Assembly (NCBI GenBank): GCA_037442065.1
Contig: JBBIQZ010000001.1
Span: 1-55,611 of the forward strand
Source: JBBIQZ01 sp037442065
GTDB taxonomy: Bacteria; Patescibacteriota; CPR2_A; CG2-30-33-46
Length of the DNA: 55,611 nt
Reading direction: 5' to 3'
Made by a program: the position numbers and the translations under genes. Each line of letters opens with the position of its first letter. Within the stretch, counting starts at the first letter, position 1. The notes under the pieces were generated by a model. It saw only the letters and a list, made by a program, of their open reading frames with translations, ran no database searches and was not told where the DNA came from. Of this stretch, positions 1-7,535 are shown one piece after another.

Positions 1-2
1 TA

Positions 3-2135
3 GAAAAAGAAGCACCAAAAGCAGCAAAGATTGAACAAGTTAAAAGTTTAAAATTAAAAATTAAAAGTTTTGAAAAAAGGTTTGTTATAAAGAAGAGCAA
101 AAAAACTACCGAGTCGCAAAATATTTCGCCGGATTTGGCAATTTGTGAAGATTGTAAAAAAGAAATTTTTAACCCTAAAGACAGGCGCTTTCTTTATCCT
201 TTTATAAATTGCACCAATTGCGGTCCTCGATTTACCATAATTTCAGATATACCCTATGATAGGCCAAATACCACAATGGCTAATTTTAAAATGTGCAAAG
301 AGTGTAAAAAAGAATATGAGAATCCGGCTGATCGGCGGTTTCATTCAGAGCCTATTTCTTGTCCCAATTGCGGACCTTCTATCAAGGGGAAGAATAAAGC
401 CATAAAAGAAGCGGTAGAAGTTATAAAAACGGGGGGAACCATTGCTTTAAAAGGTTTAGGTGGGTTTCATCTAATCTGTAATGCTTTAGACAAAAAAGCA
501 GTTAAAAATTTGCGTAAAAGAAAGAGAAGACCTCAAAAACCCTTTGCTTTGATGATGGATAGCATAGAAACTACAAAAAAATACTGCCAAGTTTCAAAAC
601 AAGAAGAAGAGTTATTAAAATCTCCCCAATCGCCAATAGTTTTATTAAAGACCAAAAAAAATATAGAAGGAATTGCCCCTGGTTTAAATAAGCTTGGGGT
701 CATGCTCCCTTATACGTCCTTGCATCTTTTGCTCTTTTATTATTTAAAAAAGAAAGTTCCTTTGGTTTGTACTTCCGGAAATATTTCTGAAGAACCAATA
801 ATTACTAACAATAAAGAAGCTCTTTTAAAACTTAAAAATATTGCTGATTACTTTTTACTTCATAACCGAGAAATTTTAATAGGGTATGATGATAGCATTT
901 TAAAAATTCCAAATTCCAAACCACAAATATCAAATAAATTCCAAATTCCAAACCACAAATATCAAATACTAAGAACTGGCAGAGGAATAGCGCCGGTTGT
1001 TGTTAACTTACCGTTTAAAAGCAAGCAGCCAATTCTAGCTTTTGGTGGAGATTTAAAAAGCACTTTTTGTTTAGTTAAAGAAAATAAGGCTTATATAAGC
1101 CAATATCTAGGAGATCAAGGGAGTTTAAAAAATACGAAGCGGTTTTTAAAAGTTTTAGAAATCTACAAAAAATTATTTAAAGTAAAGCCTAAAATTTTTG
1201 TTTGCGACTTACATCCTGAATACTATTCTGTAAAATTAGCAAACCACTTATCAACTGCCCCAAACATTTTTAAAGTTCAGCATCACAAAGCTCACATAGC
1301 ATCGGTTTATCTGGAAAATAATTTAAAAGGAAGAGTAATTGGTGTTTCTTTTGATGGTACAGGCTTTGGTGAAGATAAAAAAATTTGGGGAGGGGAATTT
1401 TTTTACGGGGATTTGAAAGGGTTTGAAAGGATAACTCATCTTAAATATTTTTCTTTGCCCGGTGGAGATTTGGCCGCCAAAGAGCCATGGCGGGCAGCAA
1501 CTTCTTTGTTAAGCAACTTTTTGCCTGTAAAAGAAATTTCAAAAATTATAAAAGTTGATTCTTACAAAATAAATTTAGTTTTAAAGCAGCTAAAAGCAAA
1601 AATTAACTGCGTTGATTCATCCTCAATGGGTCGGTTATTTGATGCTGTTTCGTCTATTTTGGGAATCTGTCAGGAGAATACTTACGAGGGGGAGGCGGCA
1701 ATGAAACTAGAAGCCTTAATCAAGAAAGGCCAAGGTAGTTATCCTTTTAAAATTAAGAAAGAAGAAATAGAATGGCAGCCGATAATTTTAGGGGTTTTAA
1801 GAGATATTAAAAAAAGGATTCCCGTAACTTTGATTTCAACAAAGTTTCATAATACGATTGCCAAAATAGTTTTAAAAGTTTGCCAAAATGGCCAAAGTAC
1901 AAAAAAAGTTTGTTTGTCTGGCGGAGTTTTTCAAAACAGTTACCTTTTAGAAAGAACAATGGTAGAATTAAAAAAGAAAGGCTTTGAAGTTTTCTTGCCA
2001 AAAAATATTCCCATAAATGATAGTGGAATTTCTTTAGGTCAAGCCGCGATGGGAATAATATCAAAGAGGGATAAAAATGTGTCTAGGAGTTCCGGGAAAA
2101 ATAATAAAAAAAGAAAAAAATACTGCTTTAGTTGA
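3..2135 (+). CDS. hypF: HypF carbamoyltransferase, 5'-truncated by window edge
   Basis: Hydrogenase maturation protein HypF makes thiocarboxamide from carbamoyl phosphate and ATP for the CN ligands of the [NiFe] site, working with HypE. The reading frame is open from base 3, and what precedes the zinc fingers looks like the end of the acylphosphatase domain, so the real start lies upstream; the TTG at 135 is only an internal codon. Visible in order: two CxxC-x18-CxxC fingers, a YrdC-like domain with KGLGGFHL, and a Kae1-like C-terminal domain with HHKAHIASV, FDGTGFG and CLSGGVFQN. The conserved DDS...RGxAP region carries an extra low-complexity stretch of roughly 15-20 residues (nt 904-967). 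The last ~20 residues overlap hypC out of frame. First gene of a hypF-C-D-(Nudix)-E run. Confidence 0.95.
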   Translation, partial: EKEAPKAAKIEQVKSLKLKIKSFEKRFVIKKSKKTTESQNISPDLAICEDCKKEIFNPKDRRFLYPFINCTNCGPRFTIISDIPYDRPNTTMANFKMCKECKKEYENPADRRFHSEPISCPNCGPSIKGKNKAIKEAVEVIKTGGTIALKGLGGFHLICNALDKKAVKNLRKRKRRPQKPFALMMDSIETTKKYCQVSKQEEELLKSPQSPIVLLKTKKNIEGIAPGLNKLGVMLPYTSLHLLLFYYLKKKVPLVCTSGNISEEPIITNNKEALLKLKNIADYFLLHNREILIGYDDSILKIPNSKPQISNKFQIPNHKYQILRTGRGIAPVVVNLPFKSKQPILAFGGDLKSTFCLVKENKAYISQYLGDQGSLKNTKRFLKVLEIYKKLFKVKPKIFVCDLHPEYYSVKLANHLSTAPNIFKVQHHKAHIASVYLENNLKGRVIGVSFDGTGFGEDKKIWGGEFFYGDLKGFERITHLKYFSLPGGDLAAKEPWRAATSLLSNFLPVKEISKIIKVDSYKINLVLKQLKAKINCVDSSSMGRLFDAVSSILGICQENTYEGEAAMKLEALIKKGQGSYPFKIKKEEIEWQPIILGVLRDIKKRIPVTLISTKFHNTIAKIVLKVCQNGQSTKKVCLSGGVFQNSYLLERTMVELKKKGFEVFLPKNIPINDSGISLGQAAMGIISKRDKNVSRSSGKNNKKRKKYCFS
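904..967 (+). repeat. Two exact 32-bp tandem repeats inside hypF
   Basis: Positions 904-935 and 936-967 are identical 32-bp units made of heptad-like blocks beginning AAATTCC. The unit is not a multiple of three, so the two copies are read in different frames, yet the hypF frame stays open through both. The same word family (AAATTCCAAATTCC) recurs in the intergenic element near 36840-36960, so this looks like an intergenic repeat that entered a coding sequence. Confidence 0.85.
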
Positions 2136-2307
2136 TTTTTCAGGAAACAAAAGAGAGGTATCTATAAGGGTTTTGCCGGGCGTTAAAGTTGGCGACTATA
2201 TTTTAGTTCATGCCGGTTTAGCTTTGGCAAAAGTTGATAAAGAAAAAGCTAAAGAAGCCGAAAAATTAATAAGTGAAATTTTAGATGAAGTCAAAGAAAC
2301 TAGTTAA
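2077..2307 (+). CDS. hypC: Hydrogenase assembly chaperone HypC
   Basis: A 76-residue HypC/HybG/HupF-family chaperone. It starts with the diagnostic MCLGVPG, whose Cys2 binds the Fe(CN)2CO moiety together with HypD and then the hydrogenase large subunit. The small beta-barrel region (ALVDFSG, ILVHAGLAL) and the helical tail match the family in length and order. It begins 59 bp inside the 3' end of hypF and ends 23 bp inside hypD, so translation is probably coupled. The hydrogenase structural genes are not in this window. Confidence 0.96.
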   Translation: MCLGVPGKIIKKEKNTALVDFSGNKREVSIRVLPGVKVGDYILVHAGLALAKVDKEKAKEAEKLISEILDEVKETS

Positions 2308-3364
2308 AGCCTTAAAAAATCTTGCTAAGGAGATAGAAAAGCCTTTAAATATTATGGAAGTATGCGGTACGCATACCGTTTCTATTTTTCGGTCGGGTAT
2401 TAAATCAGTTTTGCCAAGAAATTTAAATTTGATTTCTGGGCCCGGCTGTCCAGTTTGCGTTACCAGTATTTCTGATATTGATAGAACGATTTTTTTAGCC
2501 AGACAAAAAAATGTTATTCTTTTAACTTATGGAGATCTTTTTAAAGTACCCGGTTCTAAGGAAAATTTAGAGGCAGTTAAGGCAGATGGTAAAGATGTAA
2601 GAATTATTTATTCTTCCCTAGATGCAATAAAGATTGCTAAAGAAAACCCTAAAAAAGAAGTTACTTTTGCTGCGGTAGGTTTTGAAACAACCGCTCCGGC
2701 AACCGCTGTTCTTTTAGAGGAATTAAAGGCACAAAAGATAAAAAACTTATCAATTTTTTCAATGCACAAGACTGTACCCGAAGCTTTGGTAGCTCTTTTA
2801 AAAAATCCTAAAATTAATATTGATGCTTTTCTTCTTCCTGGGCATGTGAGCACGGTTATCGGCGGAGTTAAAGCTTATCAATTTATTTCTAAAAAATACA
2901 AAAAGCCGGCTGTCGTTTCTGGGTTTGAAGCCCAAGATATTTTAGAGTCACTTTTACTTTTGCTTTTAATGTTTAAAGAAAAAAAAGCAGAAATAAAAAT
3001 TCAATATCAAAGGATAGTTTCTAAAGAGGGAAATATAGAAGCCCAAAAAATATTACACAAAGTTTTTAAACAAACAGCTGCCGAATGGCGCGGCTTAGGC
3101 GAGATAAAAAATAGTGGTTTAAAATTGAACAATAAATTTGTTCAATTTGATGCAGAAAAAAGATTTAAAATTGATATTCCAAAAGTAAAAGAAAATTTGG
3201 CATGCCAATGTGGAAATATAATCCAAGGATTAAAAACCCCAAGAGATTGCTTGATGTTTGGAAAGGCCTGCACTCCTCAAAATCCAAAAGGGCCATGTAT
3301 GGTTTCTTCGGAAGGGACTTGTGCTGCTTATTTTAAATACGGGAATTTAAATGTACGAGTATGA
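2285..3364 (+). CDS. hypD: Hydrogenase formation protein HypD
   Basis: HypD, 359 residues, is the [4Fe-4S] scaffold on which, with HypC, the Fe(CN)2CO group of [NiFe] hydrogenase is assembled. Family hallmarks are all visible: MEVCGTHT near the N terminus, GPGCPVCVT, GFETTAP, LPGHVS, and the C-terminal cluster-binding block with FGKACTPQNPKGPCMVSSEG. Length is normal for the family. It overlaps hypC by 23 bp and the following Nudix gene by 14 bp. Confidence 0.96.
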   Translation: MKSKKLVKALKNLAKEIEKPLNIMEVCGTHTVSIFRSGIKSVLPRNLNLISGPGCPVCVTSISDIDRTIFLARQKNVILLTYGDLFKVPGSKENLEAVKADGKDVRIIYSSLDAIKIAKENPKKEVTFAAVGFETTAPATAVLLEELKAQKIKNLSIFSMHKTVPEALVALLKNPKINIDAFLLPGHVSTVIGGVKAYQFISKKYKKPAVVSGFEAQDILESLLLLLLMFKEKKAEIKIQYQRIVSKEGNIEAQKILHKVFKQTAAEWRGLGEIKNSGLKLNNKFVQFDAEKRFKIDIPKVKENLACQCGNIIQGLKTPRDCLMFGKACTPQNPKGPCMVSSEGTCAAYFKYGNLNVRV

Positions 3365-3857
3365 TAAATTAAAATATTGCCCCAAGTGCAAAGGAAAGCT
3401 TTTAAGAAAAAGAGTAGACGAAAGAAAGAGGCTAGTTTGTTCCTTGTGTGGTTATATAATTTATAGGAATGCATTACCGGCCGTAAATGCCATTATTGAA
3501 AAAGAGAAAAAAATACTTTTAACAAAAAGGGCTTTTCAACCATTTAAAAACTACTGGGGACTTCCTGGAGGTTTTATAGAATACGAAGAGACACCCAAAC
3601 AAGCTTTAAAGAGAGAAATTTTAGAAGAGCTTGGCCTTAAGGCAAAGATAAAAAAATTGCACGGAGTTTATTTATCCAAATCAAATTATGCCAATGTTAT
3701 TTTGGATGTTTTTCTAGTTGATATCCCCGAAGTTAAGATAAAAGTTGGTAGTGATATAAAAGAAGCCAAATTTTTTAATTTCGAAAATTTACCGGGGAAA
3801 ATAGCGTTTAAAGCTCATCTTAAAGCAATAAAGGATTATATAAAAAATGGAAGATAA
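3351..3857 (+). CDS. Zinc-ribbon Nudix hydrolase
   Basis: A 168-residue protein with an N-terminal zinc ribbon (Cys10, Cys13, Cys30, Cys33) followed by a Nudix fold. The Nudix box spans about residues 73-95, with GG...E and REILEELG holding the metal-binding glutamates. Zinc-ribbon Nudix enzymes often act on NADH or ADP-ribose-like nucleotides (NudC type); the substrate here cannot be read from sequence. It sits inside the hyp operon, overlapping hypD by 14 bp and hypE by 11 bp, which implies co-translation with the hydrogenase maturation genes. Confidence 0.9.
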   Translation: MYEYDKLKYCPKCKGKLLRKRVDERKRLVCSLCGYIIYRNALPAVNAIIEKEKKILLTKRAFQPFKNYWGLPGGFIEYEETPKQALKREILEELGLKAKIKKLHGVYLSKSNYANVILDVFLVDIPEVKIKVGSDIKEAKFFNFENLPGKIAFKAHLKAIKDYIKNGR

Positions 3858-4836
3858 AATTACCTTAGGTCACGGAAGCGGCGGTTTGTTAACTGAAGAA
3901 TTAATTAAAAAAATATTTCTAAAAAATTTCAGGGAGTCTGAACTTAATAAATTAAATGATGCCGCGTTTATAGATAAAGATTTTGTTTTTACAACCGACT
4001 CTTTTGTTGTTAGTCCTTTGTTTTTTCCCGGCGGTGACATCGGAAAGTTAGCGGTTTTTGGAACTTGTAATGATTTGGTAGTTATGAAAGCAAAACCCCT
4101 TTTTCTGTCTCTGGCTTTTATAATAGAAGAAGGTTTTAAACTAAAAGTTCTAGAAAAAATTGTAAAATCAGCCCAAGAAGCGGCCTTAAAAACTGGGGTT
4201 AAAATTGTGACCGGCGACACAAAAGTAGTTCCAAAAGGGAAAGCCGATGGATTATTTATTACTTCTTCGGGCGTAGGTAAAGTTATTACAAAAACTAACC
4301 ACAAGCCTAAAACCGGAGATTTAATTTTAGTTTCTAGAAGTATTGCCGAGCACGGTCTATCAATTATTTCAGCCCGAGATGATTTTGAAATTGAAAGCAA
4401 TATCAAAAGTGATTGCACTTCTTTATATCCTTTGATTTCTCAAATGCTTAAAGTAACTTCTAGAATTCCTTTTATAAGGGACGCCACCCGCGGTGGAGTG
4501 GCGATGGTTTTAAATGAACTGGCGGAGAAATTCAACATCGGTATAGAGATTGATGAAGAAAAAATTCCTATAAAAAAAGAAGTGCTTGCCTTTTGTGATT
4601 TGTTGGGATTTGATCCTTTAACCTTAGCAAACGAAGGAACCTTTATAGCGATTGTTCCTCAGGAAAAAAGCCAAGAAATTTTAAAAGTCTTAAAGAAAAA
4701 TCAAGAAGCCAAAAACGCTAGTCTCATCGGGAGAGTAACTTCAAATTATAAAGGCAAGGTAATCTTAAATACCAAAATCGGCGGGCAAAGAATTGTTGAT
4801 AAGCCCCCCGGAGAAATCTTGCCCCGCATTTGTTGA
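3847..4836 (+). CDS. hypE: Hydrogenase maturation protein HypE
   Basis: HypE, 329 residues, dehydrates the thiocarboxamide on its C-terminal cysteine to thiocyanate and passes CN to HypC-HypD. It resembles PurM/ThiL-type ATP-dependent enzymes: GHGSGG at the start, TTDSFVV, GGDIGKLAVFGTCNDL, RDATRGGV. It ends in PRIC, with the required terminal cysteine as last residue. The stop TGA overlaps the ATG of the next gene (TGATG at 4834-4838). Confidence 0.96.
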   Translation: MEDKITLGHGSGGLLTEELIKKIFLKNFRESELNKLNDAAFIDKDFVFTTDSFVVSPLFFPGGDIGKLAVFGTCNDLVVMKAKPLFLSLAFIIEEGFKLKVLEKIVKSAQEAALKTGVKIVTGDTKVVPKGKADGLFITSSGVGKVITKTNHKPKTGDLILVSRSIAEHGLSIISARDDFEIESNIKSDCTSLYPLISQMLKVTSRIPFIRDATRGGVAMVLNELAEKFNIGIEIDEEKIPIKKEVLAFCDLLGFDPLTLANEGTFIAIVPQEKSQEILKVLKKNQEAKNASLIGRVTSNYKGKVILNTKIGGQRIVDKPPGEILPRIC

Positions 4837-6341
4837 TGTCTAAGAATAAAATTTTTAGCATTTTTATTGTTGCTTTTTTAATAGGTGTTTTTGTTGCTCC
4901 TAATTTTCCGTTTTCGGATTTAGTTTTGTTTCTTACTTTTCTTTTGCTTTTGTTTTTAACTTTTATTTTTCGCAAGAATTTACTTGTTCGGCTGGTTTCT
5001 TTCTCGGCCATTTTTCTAATTTTCGGAGTTTGGCGGTTTTTTTATGCCATTCCAGATGTTTCTCCAAAAGTTCTTTCTTTTTACAATAATCAACAAGTGG
5101 AGATTTTGGGATTTATTTCTGGTTATCCTCAAGAAAAAGACCAAAGCGAAACTTTTGAAGTTAGGGCTTTGAAAATAAAGGTTAAAAATGAATGGCAAAA
5201 TATTTCGGGAAAAGTTTATATTTCTGTTTTAAGAGACGAAAAATTTATTTACGGCCAAAATATTAAATTAAAAGGAGTTTTAGAATCTCCTAAAAATACC
5301 GAGGATTTTAATTTCGCTTCGTTTTTTGCTTCGCGGGGAATTTATTCTCAATTAAGGTCTCCGGAAATAGGGATAGAAAAAGGAAACTCAGGGAACATTC
5401 TTTTTAAAACCCTTTTTAGCTTAAGGAAATCTTTCGAAGAAGAAGTAGGTCAAGTTTTTGTTGAACCATTTGCTTCTTTAATTTTAGGAATAAATTTAGG
5501 TGTTAAAAGAATTTCTAAAGAGCTCCTAGACATTTTTAACAAAGTTTCTATTTCTCATATTATTGTAATTTCCGGCTACAATATTTCTATTATTTCTGAC
5601 TTTTTTAAGAAAATTCTTCAAAGGTTTTCTAGGCGGCTTTCTTTTTGGCTGCCATTTTTAGGCATTTTATTTTTTACTATTCTTGTGGGGGCAGAACCGC
5701 CAGTTGTAAGAGCGGCGATTATGGGTTCGGTGCTGCTTTTGGCAAGAAACAAAGGAAGAAAAGTTAACGGGGTATTTGCACTTTTGTTTGCCGCTTTTTT
5801 GATGATAATTTTTAATCCTTTGCTTTTGGATTTCGATCCCGGATTCCAACTTTCTTTTTTATCAACCTTGGGTTTGATTTTAATTTCCGATAAAATCTTG
5901 AGTCTTTTAAAGAAAATAAAAATTCCTTATGTTTTAGCGGAAGCCTTGTCTTCAACTTTGGCCGCCCAAATTTTTATTATGCCTCTTATCATTTTTTATT
6001 TCGGTCGGCTTTCTATAATTTCTCCTTTGGCCAATGTTTTAATTTTGCCCCTTTTACCTTTTATAATGTTTAGCTCATTTTTTATAACTATTTTAGGATT
6101 TTTAAGTTTAGGCTTGGCCAGGTTTTTAGCTTCACTCCCGGTTTTAAGCCTTTCTTATCTTTTAAATGTTTCTACTTTTTTGTCTAAGCTTCCATTTGCT
6201 TTTTTAGAGGTTAGAAAGTCAGCATTTTTTATTTATTTTTATTACTTAGTTTTGGCTTTGCCTTATGTTTTAAGGATTTTTTCTAAAAAGAAAGTCATAA
6301 GTCTTAAACCGAGCTCCAAAGAAAATGCCAAAGTTTCTTAA
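4836..6341 (+). CDS. comEC: ComEC/Rec2 membrane channel part (split ComEC)
   Basis: Membrane subunit of the DNA-uptake channel, about 501 residues. Hydrophobic helices at the N terminus are followed by a soluble OB-like (DUF4131) segment and then the multi-spanning Competence domain, with the typical HIIVISGYNISII, GAEPPVVRAAIMG and FDPGFQLSFLSTLGLI segments. The metallo-beta-lactamase domain that ends most ComEC proteins is absent here and forms the next gene, which starts 17 bp before this one stops. The ATG at 4836 overlaps the hypE stop and is preferred over the TTG two codons earlier. Confidence 0.9.
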   Translation: MSKNKIFSIFIVAFLIGVFVAPNFPFSDLVLFLTFLLLLFLTFIFRKNLLVRLVSFSAIFLIFGVWRFFYAIPDVSPKVLSFYNNQQVEILGFISGYPQEKDQSETFEVRALKIKVKNEWQNISGKVYISVLRDEKFIYGQNIKLKGVLESPKNTEDFNFASFFASRGIYSQLRSPEIGIEKGNSGNILFKTLFSLRKSFEEEVGQVFVEPFASLILGINLGVKRISKELLDIFNKVSISHIIVISGYNISIISDFFKKILQRFSRRLSFWLPFLGILFFTILVGAEPPVVRAAIMGSVLLLARNKGRKVNGVFALLFAAFLMIIFNPLLLDFDPGFQLSFLSTLGLILISDKILSLLKKIKIPYVLAEALSSTLAAQIFIMPLIIFYFGRLSIISPLANVLILPLLPFIMFSSFFITILGFLSLGLARFLASLPVLSLSYLLNVSTFLSKLPFAFLEVRKSAFFIYFYYLVLALPYVLRIFSKKKVISLKPSSKENAKVS

Positions 6342-7173
6342 ATATTTATTTTTCAGTTTAGCTTTTTTAAGTACCTCTTTATGGTATTTGTATTTTTCCA
6401 GTCCGCCGAAAAACTTTTCGGTAAATTTCTTTGATGTAGGCTCTGGTGATGCTATTTTATTGCGTACTCCTGATAACTTTAAAATATTAATTGATGGCGG
6501 GCCGTCCTCTAAGATTTTAGAATATTTAGGTAAAAGTCTCGGTCCTTTTGATCGGAAAATTGATCTTTTAATTTTAAGTCACCCCCACCAAGATCATCTT
6601 TTTGGAGCTGAAGAAGTTTTAAAAAAATATGATGCAGGAATGGTTTTAGGAACCGGAGTTTTGTACTCAAGCCCGGCTTATTTGGATGTTTTAAAGATCG
6701 TAAAAAGTAAAAACATAAATTTTATGGTTGCCGAACAGGGAAAAATTTTAAAATTTGGAGATTTGGAACTTAATATTGTTTATCCTTTTGAGTCGTTGGC
6801 GGAAAAGAAAATGGAAAATGTAAATAACAGTTCTGTCGTTATAAAAGCAAAATACAAAAAAGTAAGTTTTTTATTTTTAGGTGATGCCGAACAAGAGGCT
6901 GGAGAGAAAATTTTAAAAGGAAATTTTGACCTTAAAGCTGATGTTTTAAAGGTTGCTCACCAAGGGTCTAAGAATGCAGCTAATAATGTTTATGGATTTT
7001 TAGAAAAGGTTTTGCCCCAAATTGCCGTTATTTCAGTCGGATCCAATCAGTTTGGTCATCCGCATAAAGAAACTTTAGATGATTTGAAAAATCATAATAT
7101 AAATGTTGTGCGAACTGATGAGAAGGGGACAATTAATATAGAGTCTGACGGCGAAAAATTTTGGATTAAATAA
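6325..7173 (+). CDS. ComEC-type metallo-beta-lactamase domain protein
   Basis: A 282-residue protein with one N-terminal membrane anchor (about residues 5-25) and an MBL-fold domain. Metal ligands are visible in SHPHQDH (His86, His88, Asp90, His91), with later LGDAE, VAHQGS and GHPHK motifs typical of the ComEC C-terminal domain, thought to be an extracytoplasmic nuclease that degrades the non-transported strand. It overlaps the channel gene by 17 bp, so the two are probably one functional ComEC in two chains. A stand-alone MBL hydrolase is less likely given the context. Confidence 0.88.
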   Translation: MPKFLKYLFFSLAFLSTSLWYLYFSSPPKNFSVNFFDVGSGDAILLRTPDNFKILIDGGPSSKILEYLGKSLGPFDRKIDLLILSHPHQDHLFGAEEVLKKYDAGMVLGTGVLYSSPAYLDVLKIVKSKNINFMVAEQGKILKFGDLELNIVYPFESLAEKKMENVNNSSVVIKAKYKKVSFLFLGDAEQEAGEKILKGNFDLKADVLKVAHQGSKNAANNVYGFLEKVLPQIAVISVGSNQFGHPHKETLDDLKNHNINVVRTDEKGTINIESDGEKFWIK

Positions 7174-7178
7174 ACAGG

Positions 7179-7206
7179 TTGACAAATATTCTTTATGTTT
7201 TATTAT
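7179..7206 (+). promoter_or_regulatory. Sigma70-type promoter for the 43-residue ORF
   Basis: TTGACA at 7179-7184 and TATTAT at 7201-7206 with a 16-bp spacer. The predicted start is near 7213, about 20 nt before the ATG at 7233, with an AAAGG ribosome-binding site at 7221-7225. It lies just after the MBL gene stop. Confidence 0.75.
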
Positions 7207-7232
7207 TTTAGGTGTAATTTAAAGGTTAACAA

Positions 7233-7364
7233 ATGACTACTTATCTTGGTCTTACAAAGTTAAATTTTATAAAGCTAGCCATCTCCTACTTAGGGGTAAT
7301 TTTACTTCTAGGTTTAATTTTGGTTGTGCTTTTAGGCTTTATGGAGGCCCTAAAGATAAGCTAA
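7233..7364 (+). CDS. Single-span 43-residue membrane protein
   Basis: A small ORF of 43 codons plus TAA. The product has a short polar N terminus, one strongly hydrophobic helix (about residues 16-37, rich in Leu, Val, Ile and Gly) and a short tail ending EALKIS. I do not recognise a family. Support for it being real: a near-consensus promoter at 7179-7206, an AAAGG site 7 nt before the ATG, and a strong terminator at 7383-7423 that closes a monocistronic unit. Single-span peptides of this kind can be toxins, membrane-complex subunits or regulators; nothing here decides among these. Confidence 0.6.
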   Translation: MTTYLGLTKLNFIKLAISYLGVILLLGLILVVLLGFMEALKIS

Positions 7365-7382
7365 GTTCATTTGATCATAAAC

Positions 7383-7423
7383 GAAGAGAGCCTCCCGCGA
7401 TTGCAGAAGGCTCTCTTCTTTTT
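7383..7423 (+). terminator. Intrinsic terminator after the 43-residue ORF
   Basis: A 10-bp perfect stem GAAGAGAGCC/GGCTCTCTTC (7383-7392 with 7409-7418) is followed by a run of Ts at 7419-7423. Confidence 0.9.
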
Positions 7424-7450
7424 AGGGGCGATTTCTTAAGATTTTTTCTT

Positions 7451-7486
7451 CCTTTTGGTTTTTGGCTTAAGCCAAAAACCAAAAGG
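7451..7486. repeat. Perfect 36-bp palindrome
   Basis: Positions 7451-7468 are the exact reverse complement of 7469-7486, with no loop. It lies between the terminator at 7423 and the next gene. A T-rich stretch lies on its left side, so on the minus strand it could act as a terminator; as DNA it could extrude a cruciform. It is just upstream of the start of the 308-residue gene. Confidence 0.85.
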
Positions 7487-7535
7487 GGGCAAAAATTGCT
7501 CCTTGAAAACTTATCATTACTTGGAGGCGGTAATA

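Noticed and set aside
135..137. TTG at 135 as the start of hypF
   Set aside because: The frame is open upstream to the window edge and encodes the conserved ISPDLAIC segment and the end of an acylphosphatase domain, so the gene starts outside the window.
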